Positions 34,298 through 43,754 of a stretch of 64,000 bases of DNA are shown here, piece after piece. Where the stretch lies: the NCBI RefSeq assembly GCF_003987145.1, contig NZ_PIPL01000002.1, positions 248,001 to 312,000 of the forward strand. Direction: 5' to 3'. This stretch comes from Aliidiomarina minuta. Its GTDB lineage: Bacteria; Pseudomonadota; Gammaproteobacteria; Enterobacterales; Alteromonadaceae. The position numbers and the translations under genes were made by a program. Position 1 is the stretch's first letter. Each line of letters opens with the position of its first letter. Under the pieces are notes generated by a model. That model was not told the DNA's origin and did no database searches. It saw only the letters and a program-made list of their open reading frames with translations.

Positions 34298-36211
34298 CTA
34301 CTTTTCAGTACGTAAATAGGTGCTTCCCTGTAAACACTTTTCATAAAAATCAGTCCAGCGGACCCCTTCCCGGGGCGCGACATTGCCTTTTCGAATTTGC
34401 TTATCAACGGCTTTTTTGACCACTTTAGCCATGTAATCCGTGTTGTATTGCATGGTTTCCAGCACTTTAGCCGCTGAATTACCAGGAACGACTTCTTCGA
34501 TATAAAAATCACCGTCTTCGTCATCATGTGAAAAAACATGCACTTCCGTCAGGCGGCCAAATAAATTGTGCATGTCGCCCATAACATCCTGATAAGCACC
34601 GGTTAGAAACATACCTATGTGATACCCCTCGTCCTTGCGTAAATCATGCATAGGTATATTAGGAGTCACCTGAGTGCCTTCGATGTAATTATTGATCTTA
34701 CCGTCGCTGTCGCAGGTGATGTCCGCGATAGACACCCTGACCTTAGGTTCTTCATGTAAACGGCTTACAGGCACGATAGGAAGCACCTGACCTATGGCCC
34801 AGGTATCGGCGGCGGACTGAAATACTGAAAAGTTAGCCAGATACTGGCTGGCCAGTACATTCTGCAGGTCTTCCAGTTCCTGAATAACATAGTTATCAGT
34901 ATCTAGCGCCTGGTGAATGTCACTTAGAATTCGCCAGTACATGACATCAATTTTGGCAATTTCACGTAAATCCAAAACCCCGAGTTTGAAGGCTTCATAA
35001 GCACTTTCTTTCGTACTGGCGGCATCGTTATAACGCTCTTGCGGGTGCAAGTCGTTGCCTTCACCTATCAATTCACGCATGTTGCTAACCAGTACATGCT
35101 CACTGGCATCTGGTTTGATATCGAAAGGTGTACCTGCGGCTTTTATTTCGCCGACTACATTGGTAACCACCATACTGTGGTGAGCCGTTAATGCACGACC
35201 ACTTTCACTGACCAGGTTGGGGTGGGGAACTTTCTCCAGGTCACAAATCTGTTTTACGCCATAAACGACATCCGCTATGTACTCTTCAGTAGAATAATTG
35301 CGCGAGGAGTCGGTAGTAGAGCTGGTACCGTCGTAGTCGACACCCAGTCCACCACCTATGTCCAGATATTCCAGTGGAACACCTAATTGTACTAACTTGG
35401 CGTAGAGGCGAGCACCTTCGGTAACCGCTTCTTTAATTTTACGGATATCAGAAAGCTGACTGCCGATATGAAAATGCAGTAGTTTCGCCGTGTGCAGCAT
35501 GTCATTTTGCTTCAGGTAATCTATCGCATTCAGGATCTCAGCAATGCTCAGACCAAATTTGGCACGCTCACCACTGGAGCTGGCCCATTTACCCTGGCTT
35601 TTCACCATCATTTTGCTGCGTAGACCGATCAGGGGCTCGATACCGAACTTCTTCGACAAGCCAATCAGCATTTCCAGCTCACTGAACTTTTCGATCACGA
35701 CAATCATTTTGCGTTGCAAACGACGGCCCAACAGGCCTAATGTCAGGTAGTCTTCGTCTTTATAGCCGTTCAGTATGGTCAGCGCTTCCGGGTTTTCGTT
35801 ATAGGCCATGACTGCCATTAGCTCAGGCTTAGAGCCCGCTTCAAGACCATAGTTATAGGGTTCACCGGCGTCTATGATTTCTTCTACCACTTCCCGCATC
35901 TGGTTAACTTTTACCGGATATACGCCGACATACTGGCCTTTATATTCCGCCTGCTCGATAGTATCGCGAAAGGTTTCGTTGAGAATTTCTACCTGTGAGC
36001 GCAGGATATCCAGAAAACGAATAACCGCAGGAAACTGAATGCCTTCAGAAATCATTTCCTCAATCACTTCTTTCAGATCGATAGTGACTTCCTGATCTCT
36101 GTGATTGGGGGCAACCTGAATATTGCCATTCTCACCAATTGAATAATAACCGGCACCCCAGCGATTCACGCCATAGAGTTCTTCGGCGTCGTCAATGCTC
36201 CACTCGTTCAT
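34298..36211 (-). CDS. speA: Biosynthetic arginine decarboxylase
   Basis: 637 residues, standard for SpeA. PLP enzyme that turns arginine into agmatine, first step of putrescine and spermidine synthesis. The PLP-binding Lys is in VGVYPVKVNQ; other marks are NYGLEAGSKPELMAV, HFHIGSQLSD, DIGGGLGVDYDG and the substrate-binding TCDSDG segment. Its ATG overlaps the stop of speB (ATGA), so the two are translationally coupled and catalyse consecutive steps. The 3' end lies 86 bp before the tRNA-Phe gene. Confidence 0.97.
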   Translation of the reverse strand: MNEWSIDDAEELYGVNRWGAGYYSIGENGNIQVAPNHRDQEVTIDLKEVIEEMISEGIQFPAVIRFLDILRSQVEILNETFRDTIEQAEYKGQYVGVYPVKVNQMREVVEEIIDAGEPYNYGLEAGSKPELMAVMAYNENPEALTILNGYKDEDYLTLGLLGRRLQRKMIVVIEKFSELEMLIGLSKKFGIEPLIGLRSKMMVKSQGKWASSSGERAKFGLSIAEILNAIDYLKQNDMLHTAKLLHFHIGSQLSDIRKIKEAVTEGARLYAKLVQLGVPLEYLDIGGGLGVDYDGTSSTTDSSRNYSTEEYIADVVYGVKQICDLEKVPHPNLVSESGRALTAHHSMVVTNVVGEIKAAGTPFDIKPDASEHVLVSNMRELIGEGNDLHPQERYNDAASTKESAYEAFKLGVLDLREIAKIDVMYWRILSDIHQALDTDNYVIQELEDLQNVLASQYLANFSVFQSAADTWAIGQVLPIVPVSRLHEEPKVRVSIADITCDSDGKINNYIEGTQVTPNIPMHDLRKDEGYHIGMFLTGAYQDVMGDMHNLFGRLTEVHVFSHDDEDGDFYIEEVVPGNSAAKVLETMQYNTDYMAKVVKKAVDKQIRKGNVAPREGVRWTDFYEKCLQGSTYLRTEK

Positions 36212-37128
36212 TCCTGACGTCCTTTTTGCATTGTAATTAACAGTTCGCGTGCAATTTTGGCGGCGAACACATCTGAATTGCCGGTTGGATCTATTTTGGG
36301 CGACAACTCAACAATGTCGCATCCCACCAGGTTACGTTCACCTAACAACTTTATAAGGCTGACAAAGGAGTGAAAATCTTCTCCGCCTGGCTCTGGTGTG
36401 CCGGTGCCAGGTAAAAATGACGGGTCAAAATAATCCAGATCCAGAGTCAGGTATATTGGGCGGTCCCGGGCTATGGCCGTTACGCTCTCAAGAAAATCCT
36501 TGCGCGAGGTGCGTACCGTCTTATTTTCATGCATCCAGCGGTATTCTTCACGAGTACCAGAACGAATGCCGTATTGGATCAACTCATGATCAGGCCCGAA
36601 ATGGTCCAGTACACGACGTATAATAGACGCATGTGAGAAATGATAACCCTCAAATCCGTCTCTTAAATCAGCATGCGCATCCAGGTGTAACAGAACCAGA
36701 TCTGGATATTGTTGCAGGTATTTAACGATAGGGGCATAAGAAACCGAATGTTCCCCGCCCAGGGTCATGATGCGAATATCCTCGGCTGCCAGGTCGACTT
36801 TGCTAAAAATGCGGTTGAAATCATCGCAGGCATGTTGCCACTGTGCTTCTACATCGGCCTTATCGCCTAACTCAAGGTTGCCCAGGTCATAAAAGGTAAA
36901 ATCCTCGAGATCATAATCCTGATAAGGCGAGTAGGCTTCAATATCCTCTGAAATTGAACGCAGTCCATCAGGTCCATGGCGGGTGCCTTTACGAAAGCAA
37001 GCTGTGCCGTCGAAACCAAAACCAACAATATGGGTGTGGCCAGGGTACAACTGACGGGCAATATCAGCGCCAAAATAAGCCCGAACCGGCTCGCTTAAAC
37101 TGACGTTAAAATCGATTGGGTGCGACAA
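36208..37128 (-). CDS. speB: Agmatinase
   Basis: 306 residues. Binuclear manganese ureohydrolase that splits agmatine to putrescine and urea. Metal ligands: GGEHS, LHLDAHADLRD and LTLDLDYFDPSF, followed by PGTGTPEPGG. The best start is TTG (37128) with AAGG ~9 bases upstream; no early ATG exists, and the protein reads MSHPIDF from there. Encoded before speA with a 4-bp overlap, reversing the enzymatic order. Confidence 0.95.
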   Translation of the reverse strand: MSHPIDFNVSLSEPVRAYFGADIARQLYPGHTHIVGFGFDGTACFRKGTRHGPDGLRSISEDIEAYSPYQDYDLEDFTFYDLGNLELGDKADVEAQWQHACDDFNRIFSKVDLAAEDIRIMTLGGEHSVSYAPIVKYLQQYPDLVLLHLDAHADLRDGFEGYHFSHASIIRRVLDHFGPDHELIQYGIRSGTREEYRWMHENKTVRTSRKDFLESVTAIARDRPIYLTLDLDYFDPSFLPGTGTPEPGGEDFHSFVSLIKLLGERNLVGCDIVELSPKIDPTGNSDVFAAKIARELLITMQKGRQE

Positions 37129-37169
37129 AATAATATACCTTTATTGATGACTTTAACCTGAGGTCGCAA

Positions 37170-38183
37170 TTATGCGGATTCACGGGCATCATTTGAAGCA
37201 AAATTTATTTGCTGTAGACCAAGCTGTAAGTCAACCAGTCTTTGATCGAGCGGCTTGTCTCGCTGAAAAGTCAGATGCAAAGGAACCTGGACCACGTGAC
37301 CCTGTTCAATGCCAATCATAACAGTCCTGCTACCATCGAGTATGGCATGTACTGCAGATTGTCCTAATTGCATGGATAAAATGCGATCCTGAGCATTGGG
37401 TCTTCCGCCACGCTGAATGTGACCTAGTGGCGCGGCGTGACAAGTAACACCGGTAGCCTGGCCCAGCGCCCGACTAAGCTCGTCAATACCTCCTGGCCAT
37501 AGATTCTCGGAAACTACAATAATATAGCTGCTATCCGGGTAAGCTTTTCGAGCCCGCCGTATGTTATCAGCCAAATCAGCGAGCTTTGGCTGAGGTTCCA
37601 GTTCAGGCACCAGCATGGCTTCAGCGGAGCCAGCTATAGCCGCGTGCAAACCAATGAAACCAGCGTGGCGGCCCATGACTTCAATCAGAAATACCCGTGC
37701 CATGGCTTCTGCTGTTTCCCGGATACGATCAATAGCCTCCATGGCGGTATCGACAGCGGTGGCAAAACCAATGGTGGTATCTGTACCTGCTAAATCGTTG
37801 TCGATGGTACCTGGAATGCCAATAATCTGACCCTGCCAGAACCTGGCCAGATGGCTGGCGCCGCGAAAGGAACCGTCGCCACCGATAACAATCAGGGCAC
37901 CGACACCATGTTGGTCGAGCACCGTTGCCGCCTGTTTAGCAATCTTGTCCTGTTTAAATTCAGGAAAACGCGAGCTCAGTAAAATGGTACCGCCGCGCTG
38001 GCTTACCAGGCGCATGTCGTTAGGTCTGAGGGGTTGATTCAGGTCTTCTACAATGCCTCGGTAACCATGACCAAAACCTATAACTTCAAGATCATTCTGA
38101 TCCGCTGTCATGACAATCGCCCGAATACAGGCATTCATTCCCGGAGCATCACCACCGCTGGTGATGACAGCTATTTTTTCCAT
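37170..38183 (-). CDS. pfkA: ATP-dependent 6-phosphofructokinase
   Basis: 337 residues. Phosphorylates fructose 6-phosphate in glycolysis. Signatures: ITSGGDAPGMNA, the nucleotide loop GGDGSFRG (Gly rather than Asp after GGD, which points to ATP instead of pyrophosphate), catalytic PGTIDNDL, EVMGRHAGF and the GHIQRGGRPNAQDR segment. TAGGA precedes the start. It is 41 bp upstream of speB on the same strand and could be read through into it. Divergent from the Ldh2-type gene. Confidence 0.95.
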   Translation of the reverse strand: MEKIAVITSGGDAPGMNACIRAIVMTADQNDLEVIGFGHGYRGIVEDLNQPLRPNDMRLVSQRGGTILLSSRFPEFKQDKIAKQAATVLDQHGVGALIVIGGDGSFRGASHLARFWQGQIIGIPGTIDNDLAGTDTTIGFATAVDTAMEAIDRIRETAEAMARVFLIEVMGRHAGFIGLHAAIAGSAEAMLVPELEPQPKLADLADNIRRARKAYPDSSYIIVVSENLWPGGIDELSRALGQATGVTCHAAPLGHIQRGGRPNAQDRILSMQLGQSAVHAILDGSRTVMIGIEQGHVVQVPLHLTFQRDKPLDQRLVDLQLGLQQINFASNDARESA

Positions 38184-38303
38184 CGAAGTTCCTAGTTTGT
38201 TAATTTACTTTTTACCAGCTTAACTAAAGCAGTGCTGCTGACCAAGCTCCAATTAGCAGTTACACTTAGTTTTTACAGCCAGTTTGCGCAAAACGGGAAA
38301 AAA

Positions 38304-39356
38304 ATGAAAAGATTCAGTTATCCAAGCTTGCTGCAGTTTGCCTATACCTGCCTTGAACATGCTGGGGCAGATAGTGATGTGGCGCAGGCCTGTGCGACTT
38401 ACCTGCTGGAAGGTGACTTGCTTGGTTTTGACACGCATGGGATTAAGCGACTGTATTATAATTTAGCGCAACTACGCGATAAGCATAGTCGCGGTCACGG
38501 AGAACCCGAAATTATAAGAGACAGAGCTGCTGTAGCGACCTGGGATGCGCATTTTTTACCAGGCCCTTACATAGCCGCAAAAGCGGTTGAGGAAGCCTGC
38601 TATAAGGCCAGACATGCTGGTACTGCAACTATAGTGGTTCGCCGCTGCCAGCATGTGGCCAGTCTGGCGGCCTATTTGCGTATTGCTACCGACCAGGGTT
38701 TTGTTATTAGCCTGATGGCATCCACTCCCGCACAGCGCAGCGTGGCTCCTCACGGGGGGAAAGCTGCCGTATTTTCGCCCAATCCTTTTGCTATTGGCGT
38801 ACCGACACGGGAACAACCAATGTTGCTGGACATCAGCTTTTCAATGACAGCTGCCGGGAAAATAAAGCAGGCCTATGAGCGCGGTCAACAATTACCCTGG
38901 CCTGCGATTATCAAAGCTGACGGGAAATTATCGAGTGACCCGGCCGATTACGTTGAGCAAAAGGATGCGGCTATTTTACCATTGGGAGGCGCTGATCTTG
39001 GATACAAAGGTTATGGTTTATGCCTGATGAGCGAAATATGGACTATGGCGTTAGCGAATTATGGCCGGGTGCAGGGCCGCTCTGATGGTGAGAGCAATAC
39101 CTTATGTGTGCAGATTCTTGACCCAGCCGCTTTTGGTGAGAGTGAAACTTTTTATGACGTAACTGAAGAGTTGCTGGATCGAGCGCGTCGCTGTCCTCCG
39201 ATTGACCCGCAAAACCCTGTGCGTATTCCAGGGCAGCGCAGTTTAGAACGGCGTGAGCAACAATTAGCCTCAGGAGTTGAACTGGATGATAGTATTCTGA
39301 CGTTGTTGGCCCAGTGTGCTGAGGAGTTTAATGTACAGCTGCCTGGTCCCCTGTAG
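38304..39356 (+). CDS. Ldh2/MDH2-family malate/lactate-type dehydrogenase
   Basis: 350 residues from ATG 38304; a GTG at 38232 would add a leader that the family lacks. NAD(P)-dependent oxidoreductase of the malate/L-lactate/ureidoglycolate (YbiC/AllD) type. Seen: GDLLGFDTHGIKRL, PGPYIAAKAVEEA, SVAPHGGKAAVFSPNPFAIGVP, DISFSMTAAGKI and LGGADLGYKGYGLCLM. Substrate is not defined by sequence; 2-oxo/2-hydroxy acids are usual. Convergent with pdxH with a 9-bp gap. Confidence 0.85.
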   Translation: MKRFSYPSLLQFAYTCLEHAGADSDVAQACATYLLEGDLLGFDTHGIKRLYYNLAQLRDKHSRGHGEPEIIRDRAAVATWDAHFLPGPYIAAKAVEEACYKARHAGTATIVVRRCQHVASLAAYLRIATDQGFVISLMASTPAQRSVAPHGGKAAVFSPNPFAIGVPTREQPMLLDISFSMTAAGKIKQAYERGQQLPWPAIIKADGKLSSDPADYVEQKDAAILPLGGADLGYKGYGLCLMSEIWTMALANYGRVQGRSDGESNTLCVQILDPAAFGESETFYDVTEELLDRARRCPPIDPQNPVRIPGQRSLERREQQLASGVELDDSILTLLAQCAEEFNVQLPGPL

Positions 39357-39365
39357 GCCAAGAAT

Positions 39366-40010
39366 TCATGGCTGCAGGCGCTGGATGTTCCAGTTTCGCT
39401 CGCTGTCTAGTTGATAAGCAAAGCGGTCATGTAGACGTGAAGCCCGCCCTTGCCAGAACTCGATATACTCAGGTCGGATTAGGATCCCACCCCAGAATGG
39501 AGGCAGAGGTATAGTATCCATGTTGGCAAACTCTTCTTCGCGCGCCTGATACTGAGCATCTAAGGCCTGACGATCCGCCACGGGCTGGCTTTGAGCTGAA
39601 GCCCATGCAGCAATCTGGCTGCTACGGGGGCGGCTGTGAAAATATGCCTGGTTATGCTCTTCACTCAGGTACTCAGCTTTACCTTCAATAGTGATCTGGC
39701 GCTCCAGGGGCAACCATGCAAAGTGAAGGCTGCAGTTAGCATTCGTTTCTATTTGTTGCGCTTTTTTACTGTTCAGGTTGGTATAAAAAACAAAACCTTG
39801 CTCATCAAAAGCTTTCAGTAACACAACGCGCTGGCTGACTTTACCCTGAACATCAGCGGTAGCTACCACCATAGCCGTGGGATCGGCGCTGAGCTCAGCT
39901 AGCTTTGCCTGATTTAACCAGCTTTCAAACTGCAGAACAGGGTCATCAGAAAGTTGTTTTCGTTGTAATTTCTGCAGCTGATATTCACGTCGTATATCAT
40001 CAATTTTCAT
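39366..40010 (-). CDS. pdxH: Pyridoxamine 5'-phosphate oxidase
   Basis: 214 residues. FMN enzyme that makes pyridoxal 5'-phosphate, the cofactor of SpeA among others. Seen: the N-terminal IDDIRREYQ, FMN-binding QRVVLLKAFDEQGFVFYTN and SKKAQQ, SRPRSSQIAAWAS and the C-terminal WNIQRLQP (commonly RLxP). GGATAAG precedes the ATG. It starts 5 bp after the REC-DUF3369 gene and may be the last of a three-gene minus-strand run. Confidence 0.96.
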   Translation of the reverse strand: MKIDDIRREYQLQKLQRKQLSDDPVLQFESWLNQAKLAELSADPTAMVVATADVQGKVSQRVVLLKAFDEQGFVFYTNLNSKKAQQIETNANCSLHFAWLPLERQITIEGKAEYLSEEHNQAYFHSRPRSSQIAAWASAQSQPVADRQALDAQYQAREEEFANMDTIPLPPFWGGILIRPEYIEFWQGRASRLHDRFAYQLDSERNWNIQRLQP

Positions 40011-40015
40011 GTTGC

Positions 40016-40969
40016 TTATCCGGCTGATTGAGTATGCTGCTGGGCATGTTCAAATGCTATCGCAGTATTATTCATAAAAAGCTCAAGTAGCTTTTGATCA
40101 CTATCACTTAATTGCTTAATACCTTCAATATACAATAGGTAGTAATTGCCGGCTGAGGTGCTGTATAAACCATAGTAGACATGTCGACGAAGTATAAAAC
40201 AGACGGATTGTTTTCGTTGAGTGAGTTCCTTGATTACGCTGCTATGGATTTGTTGCTGTAATAGTTGACCTATATTTTGCTGATAGTGACCAGTAGCAGC
40301 GATAATTTCGTAAGCTGAATCAGCTTCCCGCTCGGCGGTTAGACTGTCGATTTGGCAGTATGCGGCCATATCTGCATGGGTAATGAGCGCCACCAGTTGT
40401 TGCAATATGCCCTGGCTGAGTTGGCGGATAGAAGAAGCACTAAAAAGCTCAGAGGAGGCTTCAATAATACTTTCCAACGCCTGTCGGTTTGCCTCAATAG
40501 TGCGAAGTTCGCGATAAGCACGCAGGCTACAGTACATAAGAGTTACCAGCTTGCGATAAGTTAACTCTGTTTTTTCCTTGTAATCATCGATTTCATAACG
40601 GGCTATAATTTCTTCTTCGGGGGCCTGACCTGGCTGACCAGTTCTGAGTACAATCCGAATCATCCGGTTTTTCAGCGTATCCCGAATCCAGCGTGCGACG
40701 TCCAGACCCGCATGGTCGTTTTCCATGACCACATCCAGTAGTACCAGTGCAAAGTCATCTCTTTCTTGCAGCAATTGCTGAGCTTCAACTCCTGAATAGG
40801 CTGATACGAACTCCAGTGGGCGACCGTCGAGTCTGAAATCGTTTAGCGCCATACGCGTGATGACATGAATTTCTTCGTCATCATCAACAATAAGGATTGG
40901 ATAGGGCAGCTGATTTTCTGCTAAAGCGTTTTCTGGATCTTCTTCAGCAAATAGAAATTCATCTGACAT
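40016..40969 (-). CDS. Response regulator REC-DUF3369 without an HD-GYP output
   Basis: 317 residues; ATG 40969 has GAGG 7 bases upstream (a TTG at 40975 is less likely). Receiver (~25-150): VDDDEE, phosphoacceptor in VLLDVVMEND, RTGQPGQAPEEE and YKEKTEL. The rest (~160-310) is a GAF-like DUF3369 domain with SIIEASSELFSASSI and YLLYIEGIKQLSD. Family members usually carry a further HD-GYP domain; here the protein ends and pdxH follows after 5 bp. It may act by protein contacts. Confidence 0.85.
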   Translation of the reverse strand: MSDEFLFAEEDPENALAENQLPYPILIVDDDEEIHVITRMALNDFRLDGRPLEFVSAYSGVEAQQLLQERDDFALVLLDVVMENDHAGLDVARWIRDTLKNRMIRIVLRTGQPGQAPEEEIIARYEIDDYKEKTELTYRKLVTLMYCSLRAYRELRTIEANRQALESIIEASSELFSASSIRQLSQGILQQLVALITHADMAAYCQIDSLTAEREADSAYEIIAATGHYQQNIGQLLQQQIHSSVIKELTQRKQSVCFILRRHVYYGLYSTSAGNYYLLYIEGIKQLSDSDQKLLELFMNNTAIAFEHAQQHTQSAG

Positions 40970-40995
40970 AACCAATCCTCAGTTCGTAGTAACAC

Positions 40996-42717
40996 TTATT
41001 TCGGGCTATGATGTACACGCTCGCCCGCTATATATGTCGATAGCACTTTTATGCGCCAAAGGTCTTTGCTCTCCAGTTTCATAGGATCTTTATCCAGCAC
41101 AATAAAGTCAGCCCATTTGCCTTCCTCCAAAGTACCAATACTGTCATCCATGAAAGCAGCGTAAGCGGCGTCCAGTGTGAAGCTGCGCAACGCTTCAGCG
41201 AATGTCATAGCTTGATCAGGATACCAGCCTTCTACAGGATCATTATTTCTGTCCTGGCGAGTAACAGCAGCGTGTAAACCATAAAATGGATTGGTAAGTT
41301 CTACCGGGAAGTCTGAGCCAGCTGCAATTATCGAGCCCTGGTCAAGAAAGCTACGCCAGGCGTAGGCACCGGCGATGCGTTCATTGCCGACACGATCTTC
41401 TGCCATGTTCATATCGCTGGTTGCGTGAGTAGGCTGCATCGATGGAATTATTCCGAGTGTTTTAAAACGCGGAATATCTTTTACCTGCACAATCTGTGCG
41501 TGCTCAATACGGTGACGGAATGCGCTCAAATCGGTTAGCTCGTCATCGTTGGCAGTTATTTTTTCAAATTCGTCCAGTGCCAGGCGGTTAGGATAGTCGC
41601 CGATAGCGTGATAACTGATTTGAAAACCAGCCTCATGAACTTCGCGAAACAGCTTTGCAACCTGTTCTTCGGGGGTTATCAGTAATCCCAGGTTCTCTTC
41701 ATCATCAGTGTAGGGTTCTATTAGCCGGGCTCCTCGACTACCTAAAGCGCCATCACCATACAACTTAACATTGCCGATGCGCAGTATATCATCCTCGCTG
41801 CGATAAACACCTTCAGCAAGTAGCTCAGTCAGAGCCGGATCGGAACCTGAGATCATCGCGTTTACGCGTAGATTAAGAGTGCCCTCAGCATGCATTTGAC
41901 GGAAGTTTTCCAGCCCTTTAGCGCTTACACCTGCATCCAGCACATGAGTGATACCAAGTTGCAGAATATGGTCCTGTGCCAGCTTAACGGCTTCTGCCCG
42001 CTGTTCGTCAGTGATGGCAGGCATGATGTCCTGAACCAGTTGCATTGCGGCGTCGATTAAAATGCCAGTCGGTTCGCCATCGGCGTCGCGAATAATCTGG
42101 CCACCGTCTGGATCCTCGGTGTCTGCCGTAATGCCAGCCAGTTGCAGAGCTTTACTATTTGCCCAGCCCGCGTGTGCGTCAACACGAGTCAACCATACCG
42201 GGCGATCAGAAATAACATCATCCAAATCCTGACGGTTCGGATATTCGCGGGTTGGCCAGATTTCTTGATTCCAGCCGCGACCAATAACCCACTCCAGTTC
42301 ATGGTGTGAATCGGCATAGTTGGCTACTTTAGCTACCGTCGCTGTGCGATTGTTAATACCACGTAAATCAACCTGCATCAGGTTTTCACCCAGCGTTTGG
42401 ATGTGACCATGGGAGTCAATTAAACCGGGTAGCAGGGTACGGCCATACAAATTATGTAAGGTTGCCTCGGGATAGTCCTGCTTCAGATCTTTATCGCCTT
42501 TAGCGACTACTTTTCCATCTTCTACTACCAACACGGAAAAACTGGAAAACTGCGCTTCGGCCCCTGGTTTCCCGCTAAAAGTGTAACCCGTAAAATTATG
42601 GTAAAGGTCAGCAGCCATCGCGCTGGAACTTAATAAAAGTCCCAATAAGGCGCCTGTGTAGGTTATTAAATGCCAGTTCTTCATGCTCAAAGTCTTAGTT
42701 CTCGTGATTGATTGCAT
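40996..42717 (-). CDS. Exported YtcJ-like amidohydrolase
   Basis: 573 residues. Two starts are possible: 42717 (AGGATATAG upstream) or ATG 42684, which opens a shorter signal peptide. Either way GALLGLLLSSSAMAA is an export signal. Amidohydrolase fold of the YtcJ type: LLPGLIDSHGHI (metal-binding HxH), VIGRGWNQEIWP, LTRVDAHAGWANSKAL, KLYGDGALGSRGA, SYHAIGD, RIEHAQIV and GSDFPVE. Substrate unknown; members act on amides or N-formyl compounds. It is 26 bp upstream of REC-DUF3369 on the same strand. Confidence 0.88.
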   Translation of the reverse strand: MQSITRTKTLSMKNWHLITYTGALLGLLLSSSAMAADLYHNFTGYTFSGKPGAEAQFSSFSVLVVEDGKVVAKGDKDLKQDYPEATLHNLYGRTLLPGLIDSHGHIQTLGENLMQVDLRGINNRTATVAKVANYADSHHELEWVIGRGWNQEIWPTREYPNRQDLDDVISDRPVWLTRVDAHAGWANSKALQLAGITADTEDPDGGQIIRDADGEPTGILIDAAMQLVQDIMPAITDEQRAEAVKLAQDHILQLGITHVLDAGVSAKGLENFRQMHAEGTLNLRVNAMISGSDPALTELLAEGVYRSEDDILRIGNVKLYGDGALGSRGARLIEPYTDDEENLGLLITPEEQVAKLFREVHEAGFQISYHAIGDYPNRLALDEFEKITANDDELTDLSAFRHRIEHAQIVQVKDIPRFKTLGIIPSMQPTHATSDMNMAEDRVGNERIAGAYAWRSFLDQGSIIAAGSDFPVELTNPFYGLHAAVTRQDRNNDPVEGWYPDQAMTFAEALRSFTLDAAYAAFMDDSIGTLEEGKWADFIVLDKDPMKLESKDLWRIKVLSTYIAGERVHHSPK

Positions 42718-43130
42718 CGACTATATCCTGTTTTGTCCAAATTTGCAGGTACCCGGGTGGGCTCCAAAGCATACTAACCACTACTGAGGTTGCCTGAAAA
42801 TGTCATTGTTCTGCCATTTTACCGTTCTTTACATTCAAATGTATAATTTAATGTCTGCTCTATTTATTGTTTGTCAGCGCAGCTTTTTTTTTGCTCATAA
42901 GAGATGAAAGGCTTAGTTGTGCGGCTTTGTGAGGAGTTAAATCAGGACAGTGACACTGTCACTAATAGTACGAATAGAAGTAAAGTGAATCGCATGATCC
43001 CTAACATTGGTATAATATATTTGTTAAACTAATAATGAATATCGTATAGCAGGCACTATGCGGAAAGTTAAGGATCGTGTCAATGACGCGGTAAACACTA
43101 CAATAATAACAACAGACTGAATTGCATCGC
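42718..43130. promoter_or_regulatory. Divergent control region before the LuxR-type gene
   Basis: A ~410-bp gap. An extended -10 (TGGTATAAT, 43008-43016) probably drives the plus-strand genes. Upstream lies an overlapping palindrome, GACAGTGACACTGTCACT (42946-42963), an operator candidate. A 20-codon open frame (43058-43120) preceded by GCAGG could be a leader peptide. An eight-T run is near 42883-42890. No larger gene seen. Confidence 0.55.
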
Positions 43131-43754
43131 ATGAAAATTCTAATTATAGACCCTCAGTTTTTAACACGTTCAGGGCTTATTCATTTGCTCACCAGTTATA
43201 GTGACAATGTCGCCATATACGAGGCGGATTCCTTCGCTGTAGCACAGAGTTACCTTTCTGGTAGTGAAAGCTACGATATGATTTTTGCCGAACTCGATTT
43301 ACCGGATATCGAGCATAGGGATATCGTGCAACGTATCTATTCATTGGCACCGCAAAGCCATCAGGTTCTGTTTACCTGGCGTCAACATAATGCGGACATT
43401 CGACAAGCAATAGTGCAGGGCGCGCGCAGTTACCTTTGTAAAGGTGCGAGTGCTGAGCAAATGAAGTTAGCTATTCATGGTTTATTGCAGGGTAAAGACT
43501 ATTTGCCGGTTGAGGATTCATCAGGTAGTAAGTCTGTGCGTAGTGACATACAGCGTCATCTTTCGCCTCGGCAACAAGAAATTATGCAGTTACTTGCACA
43601 AGGTCTTTCGAATAAAGAAATTGCTAATATTCTGGGCATTACAGAGGGTACAATCCGAGTTCATTTGTCAGCCATATTTAAGGCGATCAAAGTCTCTAAC
43701 CGCACCGAAGCTACCTTGTGGTATCTGTTACGGCAGAACAAACTAAGCGCCTGA
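43131..43754 (+). CDS. LuxR/NarL-type regulator with pseudo-receiver
   Basis: 207 residues from ATG 43131 (TTG 43122 is the alternative). Receiver-like domain (1-120): acidic site is D7-P8 rather than two acids, and the phosphoacceptor position is Glu54 (MIFAELDLPD), while Thr (LFTW) and Lys (YLCKG) remain. A LuxR-type helix-turn-helix follows (~140-205: LSPRQQEIMQLLAQGLSNKEIANILGITEGTIRVHLSAIFKAIKV). Glu at this site can mimic phosphorylation, so it may be constitutively active or controlled differently. Its stop overlaps the next ATG (TGATG), and flrA comes after that. Confidence 0.88.
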   Translation: MKILIIDPQFLTRSGLIHLLTSYSDNVAIYEADSFAVAQSYLSGSESYDMIFAELDLPDIEHRDIVQRIYSLAPQSHQVLFTWRQHNADIRQAIVQGARSYLCKGASAEQMKLAIHGLLQGKDYLPVEDSSGSKSVRSDIQRHLSPRQQEIMQLLAQGLSNKEIANILGITEGTIRVHLSAIFKAIKVSNRTEATLWYLLRQNKLSA

